This document shows, piece after piece, positions 11,640 to 23,042 of a DNA stretch of 64,000 bases. A program made the translations under genes and the position numbers. The DNA is from Rutstroemia sp. NJR-2017a BVV2 (lineage: Eukaryota > Ascomycota > Leotiomycetes > Helotiales > Rutstroemiaceae). Location: NCBI GenBank assembly GCA_002946415.1, contig NJPS01000034.1, positions 806,001 through 870,000 of the forward strand. Direction: 5' to 3'. Within the stretch, counting starts at the first letter, position 1. Each line of letters begins with the position of its first letter. The notes under the pieces were generated by a model. That model was not told the origin of the DNA, searched no databases, and saw nothing but the letters and a program-made list of their open reading frames with translations.

Positions 11640-12264
11640 GGTTAACCGTAAGTTTAATCTGCGACTACATATCTTAACTTAAATGCATGTACCTGTAACC
11701 CCCGAGGAACAAAGCCAGCTTACCAATCAAATAGAATCTCTCTCTGGATGAAATATCCTCCAGGCCACTCTGCCGGCACTCCAAATGGGGCTGCAAGACC
11801 TTTCCTTAGGTCGAGGCTGCTTTGCTAGTAGGTTGACCAATAGGCTGATTATCCTAGTGAAAGGCGTACCACCAAACGTATAGTTTGCGACCCAAATACA
11901 CCTCGCGTTCCCTTTTCGTTAGATTCGATTGGCCGCAAGTTCACTTTATTCACTTCGTGACACTTGGTGGATATCCCTACGGGAAATGGATGTATATTCT
12001 AGTGAATATAATATTGCTAATACCAGAAGTGTCACACTAACTTCGTAGTGTACCACTGGATCTGTTTCCTTTGAGTTTAACAAGATCTCCAGCACCTTAC
12101 ACTATTTATTAAAACTTCTTGCAAATATACAGAAAGTGAAAAATTACAAAGGACTTTTGTCGCTTCGCTGCGCCATACGAAGGCAGAGCAAGAACTGTAC
12201 AGTGAGGGATTGCCGCCGCCTTTCCCCGCGTCGCATTCGTAAGCAATCCTCCTACCTACAAATT
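11640..12264. other. Upstream of the nuclease-like gene; head-to-head with 2EXR copy 3
   Basis: It may hold the missing 5' exon(s) of the nuclease-like gene on the minus strand (open around 11715-11790). The rest is AT-rich, with repeated CACTTCGTGACACTTGGTGG-like and TCACACTAACTTCGTAGTG-like motifs near 11954-12048 that suggest a degraded inverted repeat. Confidence 0.4.
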
Positions 12265-13047
12265 ATGAAGCAGTCCAAATCTAACAAGCGTACAGACAGT
12301 ATGGACAGTCGTCTTTCCAAGGTGGAAATGCACCAACCTCCAACCTACAATTCGCCATGGCGCAACTTCTTCCACCATCCATGTCCCTCCTTCAAGACTC
12401 AACACAGCTTCGGCATGTTCTCGAAACTTCCAGCGGAACTCAAGAGCATGATATGGTCATTCGCGATCGACACACCGCAACTTGTGCAGTTCGTCTGCGA
12501 AAGCGGACCAGACCCAACCCAGTATTATTTTCGAGCCAAATACACGGTACCAGCCGTTCTACACATCTGCCGGGATTCGAGAGCCCAAGCACTGAAGTCG
12601 TATACCCCGTTTCTGGAGACGACCTTATTGTATCCTCTCTACTTTAACTACAAAGTCGATTACATGCTTTTGGAGGGCCAGAGTACGATGCACTTGTTTG
12701 AGGCTCTATCACGTCAAGCTCATATCGGAAAAGAATTGGACGGAGTGGAGAATGTGGCTTTCATGGTCACCGGTTTAAACGACAATTCCTGCGAGGAGGA
12801 AGAGCTGATCCAAGTCGGCAGGGTCTTTGGTGGAGCAAAACGCATTATTTTACTGGAGCAGATAGCAACGTGGTGGGGGAATCACAAGGAGATATGGTCC
12901 GATGAGCATATGAGGAGGATTTTCACAACCATCAGACGTGCCAAATCCGAGTCCAACCCACGTATTGCTGAACCACCTCCGGAGGTTCGTGTTATAAAGC
13001 TCAGGGAGCTTGATATGTTTTTGAGTGGTATTGAAGACGAAGTGTAA
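12265..13047 (+). CDS. 2EXR domain protein (copy 3 of 5)
   Basis: An intronless 260-residue frame from the first in-frame ATG; the ATG at 12301 is an alternative. Seen: FGMFSKLPAELKSMIWSFAID around residue 50, VPAVLHICRDSRAQALKSY around 95 and YFNYKVDYMLLEG, the three family blocks. A C-terminal VRVIKLRELDMFLSGIEDE resembles the end of copy 1 (EIDEWLSGIALVGY). It diverges more from copies 1 and 2 than those do from each other. Function unknown. Confidence 0.8.
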   Translation: MKQSKSNKRTDSMDSRLSKVEMHQPPTYNSPWRNFFHHPCPSFKTQHSFGMFSKLPAELKSMIWSFAIDTPQLVQFVCESGPDPTQYYFRAKYTVPAVLHICRDSRAQALKSYTPFLETTLLYPLYFNYKVDYMLLEGQSTMHLFEALSRQAHIGKELDGVENVAFMVTGLNDNSCEEEELIQVGRVFGGAKRIILLEQIATWWGNHKEIWSDEHMRRIFTTIRRAKSESNPRIAEPPPEVRVIKLRELDMFLSGIEDEV

Positions 13048-14263
13048 GTGATTTCATTTCTGTGCGCCACGTGCAAGTTACGGGAAACAACTGGCTCAGT
13101 ATATGTCTTCGGTTGATTGTGCTCCAAGGTCGAGTATCTGGACCCCCTGTCTCGGAGATGTGAAAAGTCAAAGTTTTTAGTTGTCTGAATTGCTGCACTC
13201 ATTCACAACTCTGAAATCTCAGGATTGACGTCTTTACAGGTTGGTAATGGATACTATGCTTCGATTCGTTGAATCAGTGTTCGATAAAAGTTCCACATAT
13301 AACACCAAGGCCACAAGAATGATATAGGGGCCACTTCGGTTGATGATCCGATATCAATCCATTTGGAAGGCATTTGGGTTCGCATAGAGCTACAATAAAG
13401 TTCTCTGGGGCCACGAGCAGGCACGAGTTCTATCAATATAAGGGCGAGTGACCATCTAAGCTCATTCGACGAAAATATGAGGAGATCATCTTCATGGTAA
13501 CGTGAGCCAATGCTTTTTCTGTAATCGAAGATCTATGATGAAGCAATGATAAGTCCACAGAGGCTGGGTATAGCCTAGAAATTCCTCGTGCGTGGACTTC
13601 CAAGGGAAGACTTGCTGAGTCCTGCCTTGGTCTTCTTAATCTTGGCGAAAAAGTACGCAGGACATCTGCAGCGAACATATGGAAAATGCCAGAGATCTTC
13701 TTCGGCATTCCTGAGGACTTTGAGAAGAGGCATCGAAGGGTGCCAATATCTTACCTGTTTGTAAAAATTAGACATAAGATTCTTGAAGTGATGAAGGGTA
13801 GCGTGTGTCAATGAGATAGCTAGTTTTAATGATAGGAATTGATGGATTTTCGCCACTTAATAAATAATATATATTAAAGATTCAGTTTTCTTTCTCAAAC
13901 AAATTCCAAATACTCAAATACTCGTTGCATGACTCTTCGAGAGGCGTCTAGACTCTAGAAGATGCGTTGACATCTGGCTCGCAAAGTCAGTCGATCATTA
14001 CATTCAGTGGTGATGCGCTGCCAAACTCAGGTGATTAGAGCAAACAACCGAAATTATGGTGTGGAAATGCTGACCACCTCAGAGGAACGCAGGAATATGA
14101 TGAAATGTTTGTAGAATCTTTCAAAAACGAATGAATTCATTCAGAAACTAGTATTATACGTGATACTGAAGTTCTGAGACCAATCGGCACTATGATCAGG
14201 CTGCCTCCACATTTAAGAACCACCAAGCACAAAACCGCACAACACTTTGCCCCAGGCAGACAA
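13048..14263. other. Intergenic, 1.2 kb, no supported gene
   Basis: Overlapping minus-strand open frames at 13254-13856 match no family and share no splice logic. The stretch 13850-14250 is AT-rich. It lies between converging genes. Confidence 0.45.
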
Positions 14264-15746
14264 CTAACTAAGAACCCGTCCCTCATTAATCTCTTTCTCT
14301 ATAAATTTAGTCCACTCATAATAACTCTCGAGGTGTTTCGCTGCATTAGCATGCAACGGACGTAGCCACTTGACTGTCCTCCCATCATTGAACTTGTCCC
14401 GAGAAACATACCGTATGCCCCTTTGAACTCTCCCTGCTCTGGTGATAGGCAGCATGATCAGCTCTAACGCAACAAAATGGGCCAGGAGTAGATTTCCAAC
14501 ATCATTCGTTGATTTCGTCAAATCCCGGAACTCCTCGTGAGACATAGCAAACATGAATAGATTATATGTCCTCCGCAATCCTATATATGCTACAGCAGTA
14601 GATTAGCCAGTATTCAGAATAATGAGTTCATTGTCAGCGTACCGTCTTTTGAACTGGTGATGAGTGCCCTTGCTGTCATCAGCATTGATCCATACATCTG
14701 GACTTCTCCTTTACTCCTGCACAACCCCGCCAAATTTTCGATAGACCGACAAGCCGAAAGTGCTAGACCTCCATTAATCAATGGAGTTTGCAAAATACCG
14801 GCTTCTAGTGAGTCTTCACGATGATTTGCCCACAGTTCGTGGAATAGAAACTTCATTTTTTTCATACCCATCGAGGTTCCGATCGCAATGGTGCCACGAA
14901 TGAATGTCATGTACTCAATAAGACCGTCGGCTATCATAGTTGACTGGAATAGTAGTATGAAACACGTTGCGAGCATTGCGTTTCCTTGCTCAAATGAGTT
15001 AATGCCGGTGTATATGGCCTGATTGAGACTCGATATAGCTTTCAGACGATGTGTGATGGCTGTGCATAGCATGTCTGGCGACTCGGTGGGAGTACCATTT
15101 GCGACGAGATTGGAGGCTGATAATGCGAGCATGGAGCAGAGAAGGAAGTCATACTTGTATAGGATTAGTAACAGTGACGCGATGAGAGACTGGTTGATTT
15201 AACGTACATCGGACGCAATGCTGGGAATCTCATGAGTCCAGACGGAATCATTCCCGAGAGGGTGGTTCGGATAAGCCACTTGAATAAAATGATAGAACAA
15301 CCGAAAATCAACTGAACTGAAAACGAGCCCAGTGTCTTGCAATTTTCTAGGCACTGTTGCCGTAACCAGAGGTGTATCGACCTGGCGGTTTACCTCGATA
15401 AACGAGGTCACCTGAAACCTTGGCCATTCGCACTTTAGCCCGCGGTGCTGGCAGAAATCACATACTGGACGGTTTTCCTTGCACTATGGCACACTTAGCA
15501 TATCTTACGTGAGAATGAAAAAAAATACTTTCTCACTTTGATGCGTGCTTTTTTGCAGTTGCTACAACCTTGCCGTGACTTTTTGTGGACTCGCCTCGCT
15601 CTCGTTGAGCGAGCTTGACCATTCGCTGCGGGTTCTTCAACAATGAAGGATAGCTGCTGAGAATCTTCGGCTACAGTTCCATCTGCCGAAATCGTTGTAT
15701 TGGTACTGTTCTCCACTAGCCTGGTCGACTCAATTTCTTTATTCAT
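14264..15746 (-). CDS. Zn2Cys6 transcription factor
   Basis: Exons (minus) 15537-15746, 15208-15483, 14643-15153 and 14264-14589 join in frame to give 440 residues. The first intron splits the zinc cluster and its removal restores GCSNCKKARIKCKENRPVC followed by DFCQHRGLKCEW, i.e. C-x2-C-x6-C-x6-C-x2-C-x6-C. The remainder is an alpha-helical fungal regulatory region (LFYHFIQVAYPNHPL, AITHRLKAISSLNQAI, ELWANHREDSLEAG) of the kind found in sterol-uptake or sugar-responsive Zn2Cys6 factors. It acts in the nucleus as a DNA-binding regulator. Its place beside oxidoreductase genes suggests local regulation, which is inference. Confidence 0.88.
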
Positions 15747-16829
15747 GATGTCAGTGTCAGTGAATTAATGGAAAAGGTCCGCTGCGTTTCTTCCCCAGAG
15801 TCCTTGAAGCCGTTTCATTATCGGTTCAACAAAGTAACAAGGCATTGTCCCACTCTTATCATCCTCGCAGCTATCAGGTAACAGGACATTTGATGTTGCC
15901 TAAACATGAGCTTCCCAGCTCGTTAAATCATGTGGTGGCTGTGGTTTCTAGGCTGCAAGCCACACCAATAGATGGAAAGTGCCAAGAAGACTTCCCTGCA
16001 TTATCCTCAAGCCTCATTTTTTCTGTGTATGAGACGTGGTTGAGGAGGCATGGGGATGTTACACTTTTGGTTTGCAAAATCATCAGGCATCGCTTATTGA
16101 AAGGGGGTCTGCGAGCCTGTCGTGACTCGTGTGGAAGTGGTATTTCACAAATCATTTACTGTCTACTTACATGACTTAAATGAAACTTCCAATAGATTTG
16201 TACGAAACAACGCATCTTAAATTCATCTTTCCTAGGTCTAATATTAATACATCCTTTATATTCTATTTAGTAAGTAGATATCACGTTATGAGTACCTTAA
16301 TAGCCAGAATATAGAGGAGAGAAATTGTTATAGTAGAATCGGTCTATACCTGATCAATAACTATTGAGATTCCTAATTCGGGAGCTCAGATATCAGTAAC
16401 TTATCTCTTGAGCTCTACTCAGTTTATCTATAGAGTTAGTTATTACAAATCTTATAGACTTATTATCATGAAGGTATCCGTGCTTAGAGCAGGTCGCTGG
16501 CCGGATCAATTGGTTATTCCGGTCCGCTTATACCAGGTTCCACAGCTTACTTCCGCGACATATACTTTTCCCCCGACCTTTATATAAGGGGTGGAGCACC
16601 CTTATATAGAGCTCGGGCAGAACCCTCGCGCCTGAGCACGTGACTATCTAAATGAACACTCCCACTCATAAGAGCCAATGCATATATATAGAATACTTTT
16701 CTCTCTTTATAGAATCGTCTACTAGTTAATCTGAACCTACGTTTCCAAGCTTCTTGAACGTAGCCTCTCACACTTTGTACCCTGCACACTTGGTTTCCTC
16801 ATTGCCATCCCAAGCTAACATTCATTAGT
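15747..16829. other. AT-rich intergenic with relic-like sequence
   Basis: An open frame at 15845-16174 has no recognised family. From 16180 the sequence becomes AT-rich, with short hairpins (see 16581-16608). It probably contains degraded mobile or duplicated DNA preceding the dead methyltransferase. Confidence 0.45.
16581..16608. repeat. Near-perfect dyad with TATATAAGG arms
   Basis: TATATAAGGGGTG, a 3-base loop, then CACCCTTATATA; one base is missing from the second arm. It may be a cruciform or the tip of a decayed element. There is no target duplication to support transposition. Confidence 0.5.
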
Positions 16830-17445
16830 GTTCCCTTAAACTGCTTATTCGTGATCGAAGACGGCGAAGAACCCTGGAGTTATCCTTCCCAACTCGATTA
16901 CATCCATGGTCGAGCCCTCGTATCAAGTTTTTGCGACCTACCCTTAGTAATCAGCTTAACTTATAAGTCACTTCTTTCCGGCGGCTACTTCGAATTCCAA
17001 GATCCTCTTATACCGCTATACTCTATCAACTCCTCACTAACCGGAACCTCCCTCGATGAATTCCAAAAACAACATATAGCCGCCGCCAAAAGCTCGGTCG
17101 CCTATGGACCAAAGGAAAAACTACAGGAAAAATTACAGGAAATAGTTACGAGAAGCAGGCTTTGAGAATATTATTGAGAAAAGCTACTACTGGGCCACGA
17201 ATCAATGAGTCGAAGGGGAGAAGCAAAAATTGTAGGCGATATGGTTACAGGAGTATTTGGGGGAAGGTTTACCAGCTTGGAGATTGAGTATTTTGAGTAT
17301 AGGGTTTGGGTAAAGTAAGGAGAGGATTAAGGGGTTGATTAAGGAGGCGAGAAAAGATTTGAAGGATCCAAGGGTTCATTCTTATACAGAGTGTTATGTT
17401 TTTTATAGGAGGAAGCCATTGAAGAAGGATGAGGTGAGTGGATAG
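16830..17445 (+). pseudogene. LaeA/UMTA-like SAM-dependent methyltransferase relic
   Basis: Seen in order: PLNCLFVIEDGEEPWSYP, FDYIHGRA-like (LDYIHGRALVSSF), a SGGYFEFQDPLIPLY block, TSLDEFQ, then after a frame change near 17150 AGFENIIEKSYYWATNQ, LGEGLPAWRLSIL, RIKGLIKEARKDLKD and ECYVFYRRKP. These are the successive conserved blocks of fungal LaeA-type methyltransferases from the middle of the Rossmann fold to the C-terminus. In-frame stops fall at 17206 (TGA), 17233 (TAG) and 17311 (TAA); the first is probably a former Trp. The SAM-binding glycine loop and N-terminus are not recognisable upstream. The AT-rich composition fits RIP. Certainly non-functional as it stands. Confidence 0.85.
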
Positions 17446-17684
17446 TCTGTAAATATAAGTATAGGTAAAGAGTAAGTAGTACAGAGGAACATAGAATGGG
17501 GATATGGTAGATTCTGTTTGTAGGCGACGTTGCTAGAAGAACTTGTTTCAATTTCTACCCTAATTCAGTCCCTGCTAATTCAATTCCGCTCCTTAACTTT
17601 TCTTCCGAACATGCGATGTACAGAAACGTAACACTGAAGATCCTTGAAATTTACATAATTATTCAACTACAATTAACCATTCAT

Positions 17685-19421
17685 TCAACGTACTTTGAAG
17701 AAGCCGGTCCATAGTCCTGAAGACGTGAAGATACCATACGGATCAACAGTTTTTTGAATCTCGGTCAGTCTCGCTCGGTTCGTCTCTCCGTAACCGGCGA
17801 AGACATCTTGTCCCTTGTTCGCGTAGTTGATGTAGATATATGGGTGAAAGGCCTCGAGGCTCTCCGCAGCTTGCTTGAAATCTGCAATGAAGCCGTCCGC
17901 AAAAGTGTATGCGGAATTATCAAGTGCACTATCCGTCCAGGCCAAAGCAAGAAGGTTGACTGTGTTATGATTAGCATACCTCGTTCTCAACCTGATCACT
18001 GTTCCCCGATGAGCACAACCAATCATACTTACTGACAAGATGCCCTTCAACATCAAGGCCTAATGCGTTGCCACCTCTTGCCTTTGATTTCTTCATTGTT
18101 GCGGCGGGAATGGAGTACGTAATTAGTTGTGGATTCAGACTAGTCAAATTTTCTCTCTCCACATTCCTCTTGAGAACTTCAATACCTTTCTTACTAAGTT
18201 CAACGGAGGGGTAATGTGTCAAAGACGCAAATACGTTCCTGTGTCCTCTTTAGTATCGTCTAATAAGGTTACATATCCACTTCAACTCTTACCTTGTTGA
18301 TCCTAATGGCTCAGGGTACTGGACGCTGCTCGCAAGGCTGCCAATCCCTCCTGTGAGATTACTCAAAGCTGGGATCGCGTTTAATCCATCGTAAGCTTGT
18401 GGGTAAAGAACGGGCTCCGCATAACGTTGAGTGCTAGATATAGTCCAGCCTTGTTGTGGAGAGTAGGCAGTCCGGTACTCAAGTACGATATTGGTATCTT
18501 CGGAATCCTCGATGGTGAAGATCTTTTCGACCTCTTTTAGGAATCTTTCCCTTTGATTATAGCTGAAGATGCGTCCTCCGGTGTAAACATCGCCCTGGGG
18601 AAACACGCTAACATTGAATGCCGTTACGATGCCGAAATTGTTTCCGCCACCTCTAAGAGCGTAGTATAAGTCCGGGTTCGAATCTTCGGATGCTGTCACA
18701 ATCGAGGCATTTGCCAAAACGACCTCCACAAGTCAGCTAAAACAAATATACACAGCGCCGGGAGCTGCAAATGCCCTTACCTCGTACTCTATAACATTAT
18801 CCAGGGCCCATCCGTACTTCGCCGCTAAAACGGAAGTCCCGCCACCAAGTGTGAAACCACCCATGCCGACCTGTCCAATCCTTCCTCCAACGTACGCCAG
18901 GCCGTAAGGATCAAGCGCTGCAAAAACCTGGCGTGTCAGGGCACCACCACTAACACGAGCAGTAGTGTTATCGGTTGAAACCACTGTACTGTTCATTAGG
19001 CCCAGGTCGATGGTGACTCCACCAACAGAGACAGAGTCATCTGGGTATCGTGAGTGGCCGCCACATTTCACAGCGAATCTGCACCAACTATCCACAAGAA
19101 CCTGCAAGATTTGAGAAACCTCTTCAGTAGATGCAGGTGTAACACGACAGACGTAGATAGTCTGTAACTGTTTCTGATCCCAGATTGTAAAATTGGTATC
19201 GGCCGCCTCGTAGTACAATCTCCCCGGAAACTCAGAGGCCAACGTGTCGCACTGATACAATTAGATATCTACCGTTAGTGTCATTGAGAGTTTTTACGTA
19301 CAGCTTGTTGACAGTTAGCTCCATTGATGGACGCCAGGGAACTAATTTCTTGACTGGCGGTAGTGAGACCATTCGCCCAGGCGGATAGAAGGTCTAATGA
19401 CAGTAGAAATGCGCTTTTCAT
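17685..19421 (-). CDS. Secreted FAD-linked oxidoreductase (VAO/BBE family)
   Basis: Five exons (minus): 19302-19421, 18781-19251, 18293-18723, 18033-18238 and 17685-17959, giving 500 residues. Seen: a signal peptide (MKSAFLLSLDLLSAWANG), the FAD-binding VKCGGHSRYPDDSV with the His that usually holds FAD covalently, QVGMGGFTLGGGTSVLAAKYG, LYYALRGGGNNFGIVTAFN, and the C-terminal BBE motif HPYIYINYANKGQDVFAGYG. This family oxidises alcohols, oligosaccharides or metabolite intermediates with release of hydrogen peroxide. The substrate cannot be read from sequence. A TATAAA lies about 120 bases upstream on this strand (19541-19546). It neighbours the dead methyltransferase on its 3' side. Confidence 0.92.
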
Positions 19422-19980
19422 TTTGCCGACAAGACCGAGGTCATTAGCAGTTACAAAAATAAGGGATTTAACAGAACCTGCTCAATAAACGTGTAGGACA
19501 GTATCAGTCCGGACTCTGATTTACCATCGGGAGCAGGACCTTTATACTAGAGAAAACGCTCTGAGATGACGTATAAACATTGTTAATAATATAGGGGTTA
19601 CCGTTCAGTCCGGCAGGTACCAATTTAATTGCTACACTTGGCACCATGCAGCTCGTTGGCATTGGCATACTACCTTCCTTAGAATGATGATCTACACAAG
19701 TTTATCTTTATTTCATGGTTTCATGGATTTATAACCCTGCCTTATTCCTTGAAATAAGCTCGAGAATTTCTCTAGAATAGCACTCGGCATTTTCTGGGGG
19801 GTGAGAGCGGCAGTGTCCAGCTGTATCTAACTGCCAAACTAGGAGTACGGATTTAAGAGTAAAACCGACTGAGGGGCAACATTCTTCAAGAGAGGAAGCT
19901 GTGATCATGACAAATATATTAAAAGAATACTGCGTTATCAGATGAGTGTTTATTGTTACACATCCCAGATTTGCATAATA
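19422..19980. other. Promoter side of the FAD oxidase; 3' flank of the bZIP gene
   Basis: Both neighbours are on the minus strand. Apart from the TATA-like motif at 19541-19546 nothing is recognised. Confidence 0.5.
19541..19546 (-). promoter_or_regulatory. TATA box candidate for the FAD oxidase
   Basis: TATAAA on the minus strand about 120 nt before the ATG at 19421, a normal fungal distance. Confidence 0.45.
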
Positions 19981-20922
19981 TCAATAATCTAACCTGAAAA
20001 GTGGACGCTCACCCCTCCGTGCACGATGCAAGTTTGTCGACCGGAAAAGATCCGAACAACCAGCAATAAGCCAACCCCAGGATCGGGCGAATTCCTGCGT
20101 CACTTCGCAGCTATTTTCATCCCATGATTCGCCCCAAACCAGAATGCCAGTGCCTCGGTCATGACCAAGTCCAGTGAAAGCACAGCAAAGAGCCACCTCA
20201 TCAAAAGAATCAACGCCCCGTTGAAGTAGGTTGTCTCGTAAGCGGGGTACGGGAAGCAAGTCAATCCAAGGATGATGTTCAACGGTTCTCTGAAGAGCAG
20301 TGGGCTTGAGTCCAGAAGGCAGGAGGCTAGTTTGTACATTAACGCTTGATGGCCAAGGCCCAGCTACGACGAATGGTGAAAGAGCATCATCGTGTAGGTC
20401 CTGAGTAGTCAACCCAAAGATCTCGGCATTTGACATAAGTGCTCGTGAAATATTAAATTGAACCAGGCTCGACAACATCGCGGGTCTTGGCAACTTGCTC
20501 GCTCGATTTTGATAAACAATAGCCTCGAAGGCATGGATGATAGCCTGGTTCTCACTGGACTGGAGATCCAGTATTCTAACTGCATCAACTAGTGCTTTGA
20601 GACTCAGTTCTCGCCTTACTACCGCGTCGATCAGATCCGGTATCGATTTACGAGTGCCGTGAGAGCTAGCGGCAAGAATACACGGGCCATTGCCGGAATC
20701 ATTCAACTGCTCGCGTTTGCGTGCTCCTGTAGCCCTTGACCTTAGCAATATAGAGCTACTCATGAGTCGGTGTAGTATTATCTTACGACGAGCCCGTTGA
20801 TTGATACGATTCTGAATTTTCTTTCGCTCGCTAGCATTACTTTTGCCTCGCCATTCGTCATTGCCAGCGGAAAAGGTACCGCAAAATACAAGGGTAGAAG
20901 TATTATCGGTGAACTGCTCCAT
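19981..20922 (-). CDS. bZIP-type transcription factor with DUF3425
   Basis: An intronless frame of 313 residues. Seen: the basic region WRGKSNASERKKIQNRINQRARR (residues about 24-47), then a helical central region, then the DUF3425 module with LKPTALQRTVEHHPWIDLLP, VPRLRDNLLQRG, GILVWGESWDENSCEVTQEF and WGWLIAGCSDLFRSTNLHRARRGERPLF. The leucine heptads after the basic region are weak, as is common in this family. These factors are nuclear and often sit beside stress or specialised-metabolism genes. It is divergent from the aldo/keto reductase gene and shares its 0.8-kb promoter. Confidence 0.92.
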   Translation of the reverse strand: MEQFTDNTSTLVFCGTFSAGNDEWRGKSNASERKKIQNRINQRARRKIILHRLMSSSILLRSRATGARKREQLNDSGNGPCILAASSHGTRKSIPDLIDAVVRRELSLKALVDAVRILDLQSSENQAIIHAFEAIVYQNRASKLPRPAMLSSLVQFNISRALMSNAEIFGLTTQDLHDDALSPFVVAGPWPSSVNVQTSLLPSGLKPTALQRTVEHHPWIDLLPVPRLRDNLLQRGVDSFDEVALCCAFTGLGHDRGTGILVWGESWDENSCEVTQEFARSWGWLIAGCSDLFRSTNLHRARRGERPLFRLDY

Positions 20923-21107
20923 GATTGACAGGTAGCGATATTAACAGTCCGTAAACGTTGAGATGGACGAGTCTTGTGTGGCGGCGTAATTCCAGTTTGT
21001 ATGCAGATGGATGACATTTTGGAACTGAAACTGAAGTATGATAAAGCAGAGGCAAGAAGCGTCTAACCTGTCATAAGCAAGCGCACAAGCCTTAATGAGG
21101 GGGAGAA

Positions 21108-21205
21108 TGCACCTGTCACCCATCTGCATGTCTTAGCGAGGGGCGCCACTTCGGCAGGATGTCAGGATGTCATATGCACCCGTCACCCATCTGCATGAAT
21201 TAGCG
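21108..21205. repeat. Two copies of a 31-bp direct repeat, 67 bp apart
   Basis: ATGCACC(T/C)GTCACCCATC followed by TGCATG occurs at 21108-21130 and 21175-21197 with one mismatch, and the similarity runs on through TTAGCG. Placement in a divergent promoter suggests a paired regulator site. Confidence 0.8.
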
Positions 21206-21621
21206 TGCACTTACACGGATTGGGTTTAGACAATTACAAGTGAACACAACCAAACCTCCGACATCTATCCCGCATCCAGAGAATAAGATCAAGAAGAGGA
21301 TATATCGATTTATTCTAAGTACAAATCGGCGATCTATGATACGTCTACTTCTTAGTGCGTCGTACGGTATGCTAATACTAAGCGAAGCTCTTATTTCTAA
21401 TTGCGCACCTCAGCACATCACTCCATGTCTTCAACTACCTTGCATTTCCCGATCGGCTCATTAGTACTCTCCTAGATGGAATAGTTACACAGTCTCATAA
21501 TGTTTCGACCAAAATCGCATCCACTCAAGGGGCAATAAGTCAGTACACACGATTCAGCGTGCAAGCCAGCAACACGCAATGCTAGGAGTTGACGAAGATG
21601 TAGCGCGACTGGTTGTTCACA

Positions 21622-21629
21622 TATAAAAG
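21622..21629 (+). promoter_or_regulatory. TATA box of the aldo/keto reductase gene
   Basis: TATAAAAG lies 98 bases before the start codon. Confidence 0.6.
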
Positions 21630-21726
21630 GTCTTGCCGTCAACTGACGGGCAGGCTTTGAATTAATCAGACTACACTTCTCTATTCCTCATCTTCAAGCT
21701 CACAATTTCTACCAAGTTTCGCAAAG

Positions 21727-23042
21727 ATGGTCAAGACACTTCCTTTCGGCAGAATCCAAGTTCCAGTCCCTGGCTTTGGTGCTATGGGACTGAGCTCGTC
21801 GATGGGCTACAATCTCAGCTATGACGAGGCTGAGCCAGTGCTGCTCAAGGCTATTGAACTTGGATGTATCTTTTGGGATACTGCTGTATGCTAAGGGCCT
21901 CCCTGTTGGAATTATCTTATGGGGCTTAACGTAGCTAATATATGATGGATACAGGTTGCTTACGGAGCAGGTATTAATGAAAGCCTCTTGGGAGATTTCA
22001 TCAAGAAGCATAATGTGCGCGATAAGGTCTTCGGTGTGTCTACTTGAATTACGAATTGACAGGTTTCGCTTGTTTCTGACAGTTCTTACCTACAGTTGCC
22101 TCGAAATGCGGTTTTGAAGTCTTTGGACCCACTCGAAGCGTCAGTAACTCTCCCGCCCATATCGAATCGTACATTGAGGGGACCATCGAGAGGCTCGGCT
22201 TCGCACCTGACCTCTATTACCTGCATCGAATCGACCCTAGTATGTAACCAGAGGAAATAAACAACAATTTATCCATTGCTAATAGGTGATATGTAGATAC
22301 TCCCCTCGAGGAATCGATCCCTGCGCTTGACAAGATCCGCAAAGCAGGGAAGACTAAGTACATTGGTCTATCCGAATGTTCTGCGGCTACGCTTCGCAAA
22401 GCGAACTCGAGTCTGTTCACCATTTCATTTTTTGATAATGTATATTGCTGATACTATTTTTGTAGTTGCTAAGATTGATGCTGTCCAGGCAGAGTACTCG
22501 GCATTTGAGACAGGCCATGAGGAATCGGGCCTAATTCAGACTGCTAAGGAGCTGGACGTGGCATTCGTGGCCTTCAGTCCTTTAGGCCACGGGTGGCTTG
22601 TAGATAACTTTGACTTCAAGTCTCCAGATGATTTTGCCCCTGATGATTTCCGTCGCACAGGTAGGCTGCCCCAATCTATATGCTTCCAATGAAGTCATCT
22701 ATGATTTTCAGGCTGAGACAAATGCTGATATATCTTGATCAAACAGTTCCCAAGTTCCAGGGCGAGAACTTTTACAAGAACAAGGCTATTGTTGACGAGA
22801 TCAAGAAGCTTTCAACTAAGAAGGGCTGCACTGTAACACAAATCGCACTTGCTTGGGTTGCAGCTCAGGGTATGATCACTATCCCAGGTACCACCAAGGC
22901 CAAGAGACTGGAGGAAAACTGGGCGTCTAGGGATATTGAGTTCACCGAGGAGGAGATGAAGGAGATGCGGCGGATTGTTGAGAATGCCAAACCAGTTGGG
23001 GAGAGATTCAACGCTATGTTTGGGTCGATGGTGGGACATTAG
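21727..23042 (+). CDS. Aldo/keto reductase
   Basis: Six exons, 21727-21885, 21955-22033, 22096-22239, 22297-22410, 22466-22660 and 22747-23042, give 328 residues in one frame. Seen: FGAMGLSS at the N-terminus, the catalytic tetrad as Asp in IFWDTA (about 51), Tyr in VAYGAG (56), Lys in VASKCGF (83) and His in YYLHRIDP (123), then [27 protein letters not shown], and the NADPH-binding C-terminal [14 protein letters not shown]. This is the yakC/pyridoxal-reductase-like branch that reduces aldehydes or ketones with NADPH in the cytosol. The substrate is unknown; the neighbourhood suggests detoxification or metabolite tailoring. Confidence 0.93.

Larger units (their letters stand above)
20923..21726. 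promoter_or_regulatory. Divergent promoter of bZIP and aldo/keto reductase genes
   Basis: It contains a 31-bp imperfect direct repeat (21108-21138 and 21175-21205) and a TATA box for the reductase at 21622. No gene is seen; the plus-strand open frame 21240-21464 matches nothing. Confidence 0.55.

Noticed and set aside
13254..13856. Overlapping minus-strand frames suggesting a spliced gene
   Set aside because: No join gave a recognisable or consistent protein.
15845..16174. 109-residue plus-strand frame
   Set aside because: No motif, and an overlapping minus-strand frame of similar length; likely chance.
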